DNA from: Bathymodiolus brooksi
Lineage: Eukaryota; Mollusca; Bivalvia; Mytilida; Modiolidae
Reading direction: 5' to 3'
Assembly: GCA_963680875.1 (NCBI GenBank)
Contig: OY804589.1
Location: forward strand, 31,908,962 to 31,972,961
Length of the DNA: 64,000 nt
How positions within the stretch are numbered: position 1 is the stretch's first letter; each line of letters starts with the position of its first letter. A program made the position numbers and the translations under genes. The notes under the pieces were generated by a model, which was not told the origin of the DNA, made no database searches, and was given only the letters and a program-made list of their open reading frames with translations. Shown in pieces: positions 42,601 through 55,060 of this stretch.

Positions 42601-45600
42601 ATCATTTCACAATTCAACCTACTTTTCTTACGCATTTTCCATATCTTTTCACCATTCAACTTACTTTTCTTCTGTATTTTGCATATCTTTTCAGTATTCA
42701 AATTGCCTTTCTTCCATATTGTCCATATCTTATCACTATTCCACTTGCCTTTCTTCCATATTTTCAATATCATTTCACAATTTCCTTCTGTATTTTCCAA
42801 ATCTTTTCACTATTCAACTTATCTTTCTTCCACATCTTCCCTATTTTTTCACTATTCGACTAAAATTTCTCCTATATTGTCCATATCTTATCACTGTTCG
42901 ACTTGCCTTTCTTCCATATTTTCCATATCTTATCACTATTCGACTTGGCTTTCTTCCATATTTTCCATATCATTTCACATTCCCATTTGCCTTTCTTCCA
43001 TATTGTCCATATCTTACCACTATTTGACTTACATTTCTTCCAAATCTTTTCACTATTCAACTTGGGTTTCTTCCATATTTTTCATATTTTTTCACTGTTC
43101 AACTTTCCTTTCTTCCATATTGGGCATAACATATTACTATTCGACTTGGGTTTCTTCCAATTTTTTCATATATTTTCACTATTCGACTTGCATTTCTTCC
43201 ATGTTTCCCATATCATTTCATATTTCAACTTACTTTTATTCCATATTTTCCAAATCATTTCACTATTCAAATGACAGTTCTTTCATATTTTCCATATCTT
43301 TTCACTATTCAACTTATTTTTCTTCCACAATTTCCAAATCTTATCACTATTCAACTTTCTTTTCTTCCATATTTTCCATATCTTTTCACTATTCAGCTTA
43401 TTTCTCTTCCATATTTTCCTTATCATTTCACAATTTTCTTCTGTATTTTGCAAATCATTTCACTATTCAACTTATATTTCTTCCATGTTTTCCATATCAT
43501 TTCACATTTCATCCATATTTTCCATATCATTTGACAATTTTCTTCTGTATTTTCCAAATCTATTTACTATTCAACTTATCTTTCTTTCATAATTTCCATA
43601 TCTTTTCACTGTATTATTCTGTATTTTCAATATCTTTTCACTATTCAACTGACTTTTCTTCCACATTTTCCCATATCTTTTCACTATTCAACTTGGGTTT
43701 CTTCCATAATTTCCCTATCTTTTCACTATTCAACTTGGGTTTCTTCCATATATTTCATATCTTTTCACTATTCAACTTGCCTTTCTTCCATATTTTCCAT
43801 ATCTTTTCACTATTCAACTTACTTTTCTTCTGTATTTGCCATATGATTTCACATTTCAACTTACCTTTCTTCCATATTTTCAATATCATTGCTCTATTCA
43901 ACCTACTTCAATATTTTTCATATCTTTTCACAATTTCCTTCTGTATTTTCCAAATCTTTTCTCTATTCAACTTCTCTTTCTTCCATAATTTCTATATCTT
44001 TTCACAATTTTCTTCCATAATTTCCATATCCTTTCACTATTCAATTTTGGTTTCTTCCATATATTTCATATCTTTTCACTATTCGACTTGCCTTTCTTCC
44101 ATATTTTCCATATCATTTCACAATTCAACCTACTTTTATTCCGCATTTTCAATATCTTTTCATTATTCAACTTACTTTTCTTCTGTATTTTCCATATCTT
44201 ATCACTATTCCACTTGCCTTTCTTCGATATTTTCAATATCATTTCACAATTTTCTTCTGTATTTTCCAAATTTATTCACTATTTAACTTATCTTTCTTCC
44301 ATAAATTTTTTATTTTTCACTATTCGACTTAAATTTCTTCTATTTTGTCCATATCTTATCACTCTTCGACTTGCCTTTCTTCCATATCTTCCAAATTATT
44401 TCAATATTCAACTGATCTTTCTTCAATATTTTCAATATTTTATCACTGTTCGACTTGCCTTTCTTCCATATTTTGCATATCATTTCACATTCCAACTTGT
44501 CTTTCTTCCATATTTTTCATATCTTTTCACAATTTTGGTCGTATTTTCCAAATGATTTCCCTATTCCACTTGCCTTTCTTCCATATTTTCCATATCATTT
44601 CACTATTCAACTTACTTTTTTCTGTTTTTTCCATATGATTTCACATTTCAACTTACCTTTCTTCCATATTTTCCATATCATTGCACTATTCAACCTACTT
44701 TTCTTCAATATGTTTCATATCTTTTCATAATTTTCTTCCGTATTTTCCAAATCTTTTTTCTATTCAACTTCTCTTTCTTCCATAATTTCTATATCTTTTC
44801 ACAATTTTCTTCCATAATTTCCATATCCTTTCACTATTCAATTTTGGTTTCTTCCATATATTTCATATCTTTTCACTATTCAACTTGCCTTTCTTCCATA
44901 TTTTTCATATCTTTTCACTATTCAACTTGTTTTTCTTCTGTATTTTCCATATCTTATCACTATTCCACTTGCCTTTCTTCGATATTTTCAATATCATTTC
45001 ACAATTTTCTTCTGTATTTACAAATCTTTTCACTATTTAACTTATCTTTCTTCCATATATTCCCTATTTTTCACTATTCGACTTAATTTTCTTCTATTTT
45101 GTCCATATCTTGTCACACTTCGACTTGCCTTTCTTCCATATCTTCCAAATCATTTCACTATTCAACTTATCTTTCTTCCATATTTTCCACATTTTATCAC
45201 TATTCGACTTGCCTTTCTTCCATATTTTTCATATCTTTTCACAATTTCCTTCTGTATTTTCCAAATCTTTTCACTATTCAACTTCTCTTTCTTCCATAAT
45301 TTCCATATCATTTCACTCTTCAACTTACTTTTCTCCTGTATTTTCCATATGATTTCACATTTCAACTTACCTTTCTTCCATATTTTCCATATCATTGCAC
45401 TATTCAACCTACTTTTCTTCAATATTTTACATATCTTTTCACAAATTTCTTCTGTATTTCCCATATCTTTTCAATATTCAACTAGGGTTTCTTCCATATT
45501 TTTCATATCGTTTTGCTATTTAACTAGCCTTTCTTCAATATGGTCCATATCTTATCACTATTTGACTTGTCTTTCTTCCATATTTTCCATATCGTTTCAC

Positions 45601-48600
45601 AATTGTCTTCTGTATTTTGGAAATCTTATCACTATTCAACTTGGGTTGTTCCATATTATTCATATCTTTTCACTATTTAACTTACCTTTCTTCCATAATT
45701 TCCCTATCTTTTCACTACTCGACTTACTTTTCTTCTGTATTTTCCATATCTTATCACTATTCCACTTGCCTTTCTTCGATATTTTCAATATCATTTCACA
45801 ATTTTCTTCTGTATTTTCCAAATTTTTTCACTATTTAACTTATCTTTCTTCCATAAATTTTTATTTTTCACTATTCGACTTAAATTTCTTCTATTTTGTC
45901 CATATCTTATCACTCTTCGACTTGCCTTTCTTCCATATCTTCCAAATTATTTCAATATTCAACTGATCTTTCTTCAATATTTTCAATATTTTATCACTGT
46001 TCGACTTGCCTTTCTTCCATATTTTGCATATCATTTCACATTCCAACTTGTCTTTCTTCCATATTTTTCATATCTTTTCACAATTTTGGTCGTATTTTCC
46101 AAATCATTTCCCTATTCCACTTGCCTTTCTTCCATATTTTCCATATCATTTCACTATTCAACTTACTTTTCTTCTGTATTTTCCATATGATTTCACATTT
46201 CAACTTACCTTTCTTCCATATTTTCCATATCATTGCACTATTCAACCTACTTTTCTTCAATATTTTTCATATCTTTTCACAATTTCCTTCTGTATTTTCC
46301 AAATCTTTTCACTATTCAACTTCTATTTCTTCCATAATTTCCATATCATTTCACTATTCAACTTACTTTTTTCTGTATTTTCCATATGATTTCACATTTC
46401 AACTTACCTTTCCTCCATATTTTCCATATCATTGCACTATTCAACCTACTTTTCTTCAATATGTTTCATATCTTTTCATAATTTTCTTCCGTATTTTCCA
46501 AGTCTTTTTTCTATTCAACTTCTCTTTCTTCCATAATTTCTATATCTTTTCACAATTTTCTTCCATAATTTCCATATCCTTTCACTATTCAATTTTGGTT
46601 TCTTCCATATATTTCATATCTTTTCACTATTCAACTTGCCTTTCTTCCATATTTTTCATATCTTTTCACTATTCAACTTGTTTTTCTTCTGTATTTTCCA
46701 TATCTTATCACTATTCCACTTGCCTTTCTTCGATATTTTCAATATCATTTCACAATTTTCTTCTGTATTTTCCAAATCTTTTCACTATTTAACTTATCTT
46801 TCTTCCATATATTCCCTATTTTTCACTATTCGACTTAATTTTCTTCTATTTTGTCCATATCTTGTCACACTTCGACTTGCCTTTCTTCCATATCTTCCAA
46901 TTCATTTCACTATTCAACTTATCTTTCTTCCATATTTTCCACATTTTATCACCATTCGACTTGCCTTTCTTCCATATTTTTCATATCTTTTCACAATTTC
47001 CTTCTGTATTTTCCAAATTTTTCACCATTCAACTTCTCTTTCTTCCATAATTTCCATATCATTTCACTCTTCAACTTACTTTTCTCCTGTATTTTCCATA
47101 TGATTTCACATTTCAACTTACCTTTCTTCCATATTTTCCATATCATTGCACTATTCAACCTACTTTTCTTCAATATTTTACATATCTTTTCACAATTTTC
47201 TTCTGTATTTTCCGTATCTTTTCAATATTCAACTAGGGTTTCTTCCATATTTTTCATATCGTTTTGCTATTTAACTAGCCTTTCTTCAATATGGTCCATA
47301 TCTTATCACTATTTGACTTGTCTTTCTTCCATATTTTCCATATCGTTTCACAATTGTCTTCTGTATTTTGGAAATCTTATCACTATTCAACTTGGGTTGT
47401 TCCATATTATTCATATCTTTTCACTATTTAACTTACCTTTCTTCCATAATTTCCCTATCTTTTCACTACTCGACTTACTTTTCTTCTGTATTTTCCAAAT
47501 CTTTTCACTATTCAACTTACCTTTCTTCCATATTTTCCCTAGCTTTTCACTATTCAACTTACTTTTCTTCCGTATTTTTCATATCATTTCACAATTCAAT
47601 CTACTTTTCTCCCGCGTTTTCTATATCTTGTAACTATTCAACACACTTTTCTTCTGTATTTTCCATATCTTTTCACAATTTTCTTCTGTATTCTCCAAAT
47701 GTTTTCACTACTCAACTCATCTTTCTTTCATAATTCCCATATCTTTTCACTATTTTCTTCCATATTTTGCATATCATTTCACTATTCAACCTACTTTTTT
47801 TTCCATATTTTTCATATCTTTTCACAATTTCCTTCTGTATTTTCCAAATCTTTTCACTATTTAACTTGGGTTCTTCCATATTTTTCATAACTTTTTGCTA
47901 TTCAATTTGCCTTTCTTCCATATTGTCCATATCTTATCACTATTCGACTTGCCTTTCTTCCATATTTTCCATATCATTTCACAATTTGCATCTGTATTTT
48001 TCAAATCTTATCACTATTAAACTTGGGTTTCTTCAATTTTTTTTCATATCTTTTCAATATTCAACTTACATTTCTTCCATATTTTCCCTAAGTTTTCACT
48101 ATTCGATTTACTTTTCTTCTGTGTTTTCCAAATATTTTTACTATTCAACGTAATTTTCTTCCATATCTTTTCACTATTCAATTTATTTATCTTCAGTATT
48201 TCCCAAATCTTTTCACTATTGAACTTTCTTTTCTTTCATATTTTCCATATCATTTCACAATTCAACCTAATTTTCTTCCGCATTTTCCATATCTTTTTAA
48301 TTCAACTTACTTTTCTTCTGTATATTCCATATCTTTTCACTATTGAACTTGCCTTTTTATCATATTGTCCATATCTTATCATTATTCCAATTGCCTTTCT
48401 TCCAGATTTTCCATATCATTTCACAATTTTCCTCTGTATTTTCCAATCATTCTCACTACTCAACTTGTCTTTCTTCCATATTTTTCATATCATTTCACAA
48501 TTTTCTGCTGTATTTTCCCTATTTTTTCACTATTTTCTTCTGTATTTTCCAAATCTTTTCACTATTCAACTTACTTTTCTTCCATACTTTCCATATCATT

Positions 48601-51600
48601 TCACTATTCAACTTTCCTTTCCTCCATATTCTCCATATCTTTTCATTATTCAACTTATCTTTCTTCCATAATTTCCCTATCTTTTCCCTATTGTGCTTAA
48701 TTTTCTTCTATATTGACCATATCTTTGACTGTTCGACTTGCCTTTCTTCCATATTTACCTAATCATTTCACTATTCAACTTATCTTTCTTCCATATTTTC
48801 CATATCTTATCACTATTCGACTTGCCTTTCTTCCATAGTTTACATATCATTTAACATTTCAACTTGCCTTTCTTCCATATTGTCCATATCTTATCACTAT
48901 TCAACTTGCCTTTCTTCCATATTTTCCATATCTTATCACTATTTGACCTGTCTTTATTCTATATTTTACATATCATTTCACATTTCAACTTACCTTTCTT
49001 CCATAATTTCCCTATCTTTTTACTATTCTACTTAATTTTCTTCTATATAATAGATATCTTTTCACTGTTCGACTTGCCTTTCTTCCATATTTTCCAAATC
49101 ATTTCACTATTCAACTTATCTTTCTTTCATATTTTCCATATCTTATCACTATTCAACTTACCTTTCTTCCATAATTTCCCTATCTTTTCACTATTGTACT
49201 TAATTTTCTTCTATATTGTCCATATTTTTTCACTGTTGGACTTGCCTTTATTCCATATCAAAGTGTTTTTGACATTTGGCGCTGATTTGACAACAGTTTT
49301 TTCTGTTTTGTTCAAGTATTGTTGTAAATACTGTTATAGTGACAGCCGGAAACTTTGATTCGTAATGAAAGGTGGAGGTTTGGCGCCTAGAAATCTGATT
49401 CAATCCACCATTTGTTTAGAAATGCCTGTACCAAGTCAGGGTCATTACGGTTTTCACAATTGTTCCGGTTGTTGACTGATTTTATCTGTTTATATACTTA
49501 TGAGTTTACCCTTATTTCCAAATTATTTCACTATTAAACTTGCCTTTCCTCCATATTCTCCATATCTTTTCACTATTCAACTTACCTTTCTTCCATAAAA
49601 TCCCTATCTGTTCACTATTCTATTTAATTTTCTTCTATATTGTCCATATCTTTTCACTGTTCGACTTGCCTTTCTTCCACATTTTTCATATCTTTTCACT
49701 ATTCAACTTATCTTTTTTCCATATTGTCCATATCTTATCACTATTCGACTTGCCTTTGCTCCATGTTTTCCATTTCATTTCACATTTCAACTTACTTTTC
49801 TTAATATTTTCCATAGCATTTCACAATTCAACCTAGTTACTTCCGCATTTCCATATCTTTTCACTATTCAACTTGCCTTTCTTCTATATTTTCCATATCT
49901 TTTCATTATTCTAATTACCTTTCTTCCATATTTTCAATATCATTTCCCTCTTCAACCTACTTTTCTTCCATATCTTTTCACTATTCAACTTACCTTTCTT
50001 CCATATTTTCTCAATTTCTTCACTATTCGATTTACTTTTCTTCTGTATTTTCAAAATTTTTTCACTATTCAACTTACCTCTCTTCCATATCTTTTCACTA
50101 TTCAACTTACCTTTCTTCTATATTTCCCCTATCTTTTCACAATTCAACTTATTTTTCCTCTGTATATTCCAAATCTTTTCACGATTCAACTTACTTTTCT
50201 TCCATATTTTCCATATCATTTCACAATTCAACCTACTTTTCTTCCGCATTTTCCATATCTTTTCACTATTCAACTAACTTTTCTTCTGTATTTTCCATAT
50301 CTTTTCATTAGTCAACTTGCCTGTTTATCATATTGTCCATATCTTATCACTATTATAATTGCCTTTCTTCCATATTTTCACTATTTCTTCGCTATTCGAT
50401 TTACTTTTTTTCTGTATTTTCAAAATTTTTTCACTATTCAACTTAATTTTCTTCCATATTTTTTGACTATTCAACTTACCTTTCACTATCCGACTTGTCT
50501 TTCTTCCATATTTTTCATATCCTTTCACATATTTCGTCTGTATTTTCCCTATCTTTTCCCTATTTTCTACTGCATTTTCCAAATCTTTTCACTATTCAAC
50601 TTGGGTTTCTTCCATATTTTTCATATATTTCACAATTCAACTAGCCTTTCTTCCATATTTTTCATATCTTATCACTATTCGACTTGCCATTCTGCCATGT
50701 TTTCCATTTCATTTCACATTTTAACTTAATTTTCTTCCATATTTTCCATATCATTTCACAATTCAACCTAGTTACTTCCGCATTTACATATCTTTTCACT
50801 ATTCAACTTGACTTTCTTCTATATTTTCCAAATCTTTTCATTATTCGAATTACCTTTCTTCCATATTTTCCATATGATTTCCCTCTTCAACCTACTTTTC
50901 TTCCATATCTTTTCACTATTCAACTTACCTTTCTTCCATATTTTCCCTACTTCTTCACTATTCGATTTACTTTTTTTCTGTATTTAGCAATTTTTTTCAT
51001 TATTCAACTTACCTCTCTTCCATATCTTTTCACTATTCAACTTACTTTTCTTCTGTATTTTCCATATCTTTTCATTAGTCAACTTGCCTGTTTATCATAT
51101 TGTCCATATCTTATCACTATTATAATTGCCTTTCTTCCATATTTTCACTATTTCTTCGCTATTCGATTTACTTTTTTTCTGTATTTTCAAAATTTTTTCA
51201 CTATTCAACTTAATTTTCTTCCATATTTTTTGACTATTCAACTTACCTTTCACTATCCGACTTGTCTTTCTTCCATATTTTTCATATCTTTTCACATATT
51301 TCGTCTGTATTTTCCCTATCTTTTCCCTATTTTCTCCTGTATTTTCCAAATCTTTTCACTATTCAACCGACTTTTCTTCCATAATTTCCATATCTTTTCA
51401 CTATTCAACTTGCCTCTCCTGCCTATTTTCCATATCTTTTCACTATTCAACATACTTTTTTTCCATATTTTTTGACTATTCAACTTACCATTTCACTATT
51501 AAAATTGCCTTTCCTCCATATTCTCCATATCTTTTCACTATTCAACTTACCTTTCTTCCATAAAATCCCAATCTGTTCACTATTCTACATAATTTTCTTC

Positions 51601-53085
51601 TATATTGTCCATATTTTTTTCACTGTTCGACTTGCCTTTCTTCCATATTTTCCAATTCATTTCACTATTCAACTTATCTCTTTTCCATATTGTCCATATC
51701 TTATCACTATTCGATTTACTTTACTTGATTATTTTCCATAGCATTCTAGATTTTTCTACTGCATTTTCCAAATCTTTTCACTATTCAACTTGGGTTTCTT
51801 CCATATTTTTCATATATTTCACAATTCAACTAGCCTTTCTTCCATATTTTTCATATCTTATCACTATTCGACTTGCCATTCTGCCATGTTTTCCATTTCA
51901 TTTCACATTTTAACTTAATTTTCTTCCATATTTTCCATATCATTTCACAATTCAACCTAGTTACTTCCGCATTTACATATCTTTTCACTATTCAACTTGA
52001 CTTTCTTCTATATTTTCCAAATCTTTTCATTATTCGAATTACCTTTCTTCCATATTTTCCATATGATTTCCCTCTTCAACCTACTTTTCTTCCATATCTT
52101 TTCACTATTCAACTTACCTTTCTTCCATATTTTCCCTATTTCTTCACTTTTCGATTTACTTTTTTTCTGTATTTAGCAATTTTTTTCATTATTCAACTTA
52201 CCTCTCTTCCATATCTTTTCACTATTCAACTTACCTTTCTTCTGTATTTTCCAAATCTTTTCACGATTCAACTTACTTTTCTTCCATATTTTCCATATCA
52301 TTTCACAATTCAACCTACTTTCATCCGCATTTTCCATATCTTTTCGCTATTCAACTTACTTTTCTTCTGTATTTTCCATATCTTTTTATTTTTCAACTTG
52401 CCTTTTTACCATATTGTCCATATCTAATCACTATTCTAATTGCCTTTCTTCCATATTTTCCCTATTTCTTCACTATTCGATTTACTTTTCTTCTGTATTT
52501 TCAAATTTTTTTCACTATTCAACTTATTTTTCTTCCATATTTTTTGACTATTCAACTTACCTTTCTTTTATATTTTTACCTATCTTTTCACTATTCGACT
52601 TGTATTTTTCATATCTTTTCACAATTTTCTTCTGTATTTTCCAAATCTTTTCACTATTCAACTGACTTTTCTTCCATAATTTCCATATCTTTTCACTATT
52701 CAACTTGCTTCTCCTCCCTATTTTCCATATCTTTTCACTATTCAACTTACCTTTCTTCGATGTTTTCCAAATCATTTCTCTATTCAACTTTTTTTCTTCC
52801 ATATTTTCCATATCTTTTCACTATGCAAGTTACTTTTCTTCCATATTTTCCAAATCTTTCCACTCTTCAACTTAGCTTTCTTTCATATTTTGCAAATCAT
52901 TTCACTATTCAACTAACTTTTCTTACATATTTTCCATATCTTTTCACTATTCAAATTATTTTTCTTCCATACTTTCCAAATCTTATCACTTTTCAACTTT
53001 CTTTTCTTACATATTTTCCATATCTTTTCACTATTCAACTTACTTTTCTTCCATATTTTCCCTATCTTTTCACTATTCAAGTAAC
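39643..53085 (-). repeat. 42-bp satellite array, left arm (13.4 kb)
   Basis: On the + strand a typical unit is CTTCCATATTTTCCATATCT, TTTCACTATTCAACTTACCT and TT, with frequent shortened units carrying TTTTCTTCTGTATTTTCC. Larger blocks repeat with offsets of about 1284 bp (40.0/41.3 kb), 1551 bp (44.3/45.9 kb), 1751 bp (45.6/47.4 kb), and 767 and 1189 bp near 50-52 kb. The 42-bp period is 14 codons, so hydrophobic frames up to 594 codons run through it; they are not genes. On the minus strand each unit resembles an exon end plus splice donor. Confidence 0.95.
49259..49512 (+). mobile_element. Family B type insertion within the left array
   Basis: TTTTTGACATTTGGCGCTGA, GTGACAGCCGGAAACTTTGA, GGAGGTTTGGCGCC, AAATGCCTGTACCAAGTCAG and CAATTGTTCCGGTTGTTGAC match 12575-12862 in inverse orientation end to end. 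Array units resume immediately on both sides. Confidence 0.85.
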
Positions 53086-53189
53086 GTTTCCTCCATATGT
53101 TTCATATCTTTTTTTCAATGTTTCTAATGATTCTTTCAAATCAAAATTTTCTTCTCTCCATGTTTGCTGATGATTCTACTTTGCTAATT
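53086..53189 (-). pseudogene. Decayed coiled-coil exon, left copy
   Basis: Acceptor GATATTTCCAG is kept (minus strand) and the exon begins AATTAGCAAAGTAGAATC. An 11-bp deletion relative to the right copy shifts the frame to a stop, and the donor reads GTTACT instead of GTAAGT. Confidence 0.7.
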
Positions 53190-53585
53190 CTGGAAATATC
53201 AAAGAATGATTAAATGCCTAACTTCAAGTGCCGTGACTATGATATTGTGGTGTTTACTCTCAGAACAGTGAAATCTATGTCAACATATTAAAACTCTGTA
53301 AAACGAATATAACTTGCAACTTTGCTTGTTTTCCGCGTACATGACGTCATTTGACGCATATCATTTTCCCGTACTTATCAAAAAAATTTCATTTTGGTCA
53401 GAGAATATATTTTTGACAAGTTTTATTATTTTCCTAAATTTTCATTTTCGTCCCATAATGTATTTTTACTATCAATACTACAGCATGTTATAGCTTCTAA
53501 AAGCAACCAAATTAATACAATGTTGCCCAATGAAATGGTCTTAGCTCCTCTAAAAAAGCTGAAGATTAAATATGAATTGTCTTAC
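53190..53585. other. Intron-like spacer, left copy
   Basis: Aligns on the minus strand with 54710-54944 apart from an extra stretch of about 150 bp (53290-53450) absent on the right. An 84-codon + frame crosses it but is antisense to the exon-like segments and has no relative. Confidence 0.55.
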
Positions 53586-53707
53586 CAATATAATACCAGG
53601 CTGAAATATATTGATAAATTTGACCAATTGCTGATCATCCACCAGTGAAGGTCTACGGTTGATAACACTGTGCGATCGTTGACACATTTCATCATTTTTA
53701 TCTGATA
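53586..53707 (-). pseudogene. Exon-like segment with VDDQQLVKFINIFQPG, left copy
   Basis: 122 bp between ACATAG| and TTG|GTAAGA, exactly the length of the right copy. Reads SDKNDEMCQRSHSVINRR, then SLVDDQQLVKFINIFQPG. Codon differences from the right copy are nearly all amino-acid changing (one clear synonymous change), so it drifts like neutral DNA even though the frame and both splice sites survive. Confidence 0.45.
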
Positions 53708-53809
53708 CTATGTAATAGAACATTTCCCATCATTTATAAAATCATCATTAAATAACTGGTGTCCAATGAAAATGTTCATAGTACGTGACACAGACAACAA
53801 TAGCAGTGA

Positions 53810-53998
53810 CTATATTACATAACATATATTACAACATAGAGGTTCCCAAAACAAAAACGGATTATTGGTTTTCAAAATATAATAGTATTCTTCAGCATTA
53901 GTCTGTGAGTATTGTACCGGCGGCGGCGGTGGTGGTGGTGGCGGCGGCATGTTAGGGGATTGATCAGTACTTGACTGTTTTGAGGACCTGTAGGCCAT
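53810..53998 (-). pseudogene. Proline-rich first segment, left copy
   Basis: Starts at an ATG facing the central motif cluster and reads MAYRSSKQSSTDQSPNM, ten Pro, QYSQTNAEEYYYILKTNNPF. The right copy starts at the matching ATG with MGYRSSKQSSNDQTSNM. The Pro tract differs in length by whole codons. No domain recognised. Confidence 0.45.
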
Positions 53999-54019
53999 CA
54001 TAATTTGGAAAAGGTGTGC

Positions 54020-54240
54020 TACCGGAATTGACGTCACCGGAAGTGACGTGAGTCACGTGACCAAAAGTGACGTCAGTCACGTGACCGGAAGTGACATCAT
54101 GTCCCCGCGCTTTTTTATACTATAGTATTAGTACACAATTTCCCCTTACACAAAAAATAGAAGATACAAAAGGAATAATCAGAAGCCGGTCACGTCATTT
54201 TTCGGTGACGTCACTTCCGGAAGCACACCTTTCCCAAATT
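54020..54240. promoter_or_regulatory. Central CpG-rich motif cluster between the two copies
   Basis: TGACGTCA at 54029, 54068 and 54206; GTCACGTGAC at 54051-54061 and 54076-54085; ACCGGAA at 54021 and 54084; CTTCCGGAAG after 54213. Arranged as CCGGAAGTGACGTG and GTGACGTCACTTCCGG, i.e. ETS-CRE composites. It lies just upstream of both divergent proline-rich segments, as a bidirectional promoter would. A small family A remnant (GAAGATACAAAAGGAATAAT) sits between the halves. Confidence 0.55.
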
Positions 54241-54243
54241 ATA

Positions 54244-54444
54244 ATGGGTTACAGATCCTCAAAACAGTCAAGTAATGATCAAACCTCTAACATGCCGCCG
54301 CCAACACCACCACCGCCGCCACCACCACCGCCGCCAATGCCACCGTCACTGCCGCCCCCGCAATACTCAAAGAGTAATGATGAAGAAAACTATTATATTT
54401 TGAAGACCAATAATCCTTTTTTTTTGGGAACCTCTATACTGTAA
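54244..54444 (+). CDS. Proline-rich first segment, right copy
   Basis: 66 codons from ATG at 54244: MGYRSSKQSSNDQTSNM, a tract with about 18 Pro, QYSKSNDEENYYILKTNNPF, then FLGTSIL and stop. The frame upstream is also open (VTSLPEAHLSQII). It may end by splicing at CTATACT|GTAATT (just before the stop) instead of stopping; the left copy has GTAATA at the same place but in another frame, because the T-run differs by 2 bp. Low-complexity proline tracts of this kind occur in actin-associated and adaptor proteins, but no family is recognised. It could be only an open stretch in a repeat. Confidence 0.4.
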   Translation: MGYRSSKQSSNDQTSNMPPPTPPPPPPPPPPMPPSLPPPQYSKSNDEENYYILKTNNPFFLGTSIL

Positions 54445-54587
54445 TTTATTCTATGTAATATAGTCACTGCTATTGTTTTCTCTGTCACGTAAACAGGATT
54501 CACACATGTAATACTATAAACATTTTAATTGGACACAAGTTATTTAATGATGATTTTATAAATGATGGGAAATGTTTTACCTCATAG

Positions 54588-54709
54588 TATCAGAAAAATA
54601 TGGTGAAATACATCAACGATCGTACAGTGTTATCAACCGTAGACGTTCACTGGTGGATGATCAGCAATTGGTAAAATTTATCAATATATTTCAGCCTGGT
54701 AGTAGATTG
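54588..54709 (+). CDS. Exon-like segment with VDDQQLVKFINIFQPG, right copy
   Basis: Bounded by TTTTACCTCATAG| and TTG|GTAAGA. Entry phase 1, exit phase 0. Reads SEKYGEIHQRSYSVINRR, then SLVDDQQLVKFINIFQPGS. The exit phase does not match the phase-2 entry of the coiled-coil exon at 54945, so either an exon is missing between them or they are not joined. No recognised domain. Confidence 0.4.
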
Positions 54710-54944
54710 GTAAGACAATTCATATTTAATCTTCAGCTTTTGTAGAGGAGCTAAGACCATCTCATTGGGCAACATTGTATTAATGTGGTTGCTTTTAGGA
54801 GCTATAACATGCTGTTGTATTGATAGTTCGTTTTACAGAGATTTAATATGTTGATATAGATTTCACTGTTCTGAGAGTAAACACCACAATCGCAAAGTCA
54901 TGGCGTATGAAGTAAAGATTTTAATCATTCTTTTATATTTCCAG

Positions 54945-55058
54945 AATTAGCAAAGCAGAATTAATCTTAGAAAATCAGCAAATATGTAGAGAAGAAAATT
55001 CTGATTTGAAAGAATCATTAGAAACAATTAAAAAAGATATGGAACATATGGAAGAAAC
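54945..55058 (+). CDS. Coiled-coil exon that seeds the 42-bp array
   Basis: Acceptor CTTTTATATTTCCAG ends at 54944; donor AAC|GTAAGT has its GT at 55059. The exon is 114 bp with phase 2 at both ends and reads ISKAELILENQQICREEN, then SDLKESLETIKKDMEHMEE. Leu/Ile spacing (about every 3-4 residues) and the charge pattern indicate a coiled coil. The last 26 bp of the exon plus the first 16 bp of the intron (AAAAGATATGGAACATATGG AAGAAAC then GTAAGTTGAAGAGTG) are the direct ancestor of the array unit that starts immediately after. The left copy is frameshifted. Confidence 0.6.
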
Positions 55059-55060
55059 GT

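Larger units (their letters stand above)
38605..54115 (-). mobile_element. Composite element, left copy (15.5 kb, minus orientation)
   Basis: In order on the minus strand: central CpG-rich motifs (54020-54115), proline-rich segment (53998-53810), exon-like segment (53707-53586), decayed coiled-coil exon (53189-53086), 42-bp array (53085-39643), second proline-rich segment (39642-39385), a broken open segment (about 39430-39240) and motif-rich tip repeats (39310-38605). The same order occurs on the + strand at 54185-61905. The two copies are clearly diverged (estimated by eye at 85-93% outside the arrays), so this is not a very recent duplication or an assembly mirror. No transposase was seen. 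Confidence 0.82.

Noticed and set aside
42502..44286. 594-codon hydrophobic open frame (FFHIFHIFSLF-type repeats), and similar frames of up to 462 codons at 55-60 kb
   Set aside because: They are the 42-bp satellite read in frame; several overlapping frames are equally open, there is no start context, and the unit descends from an exon-intron junction.
53394..53648. 84-codon frame MVREYIFDKFYYF...
   Set aside because: It is antisense to the exon-like segments, is partly in the 150-bp stretch missing from the right copy, and has no counterpart.
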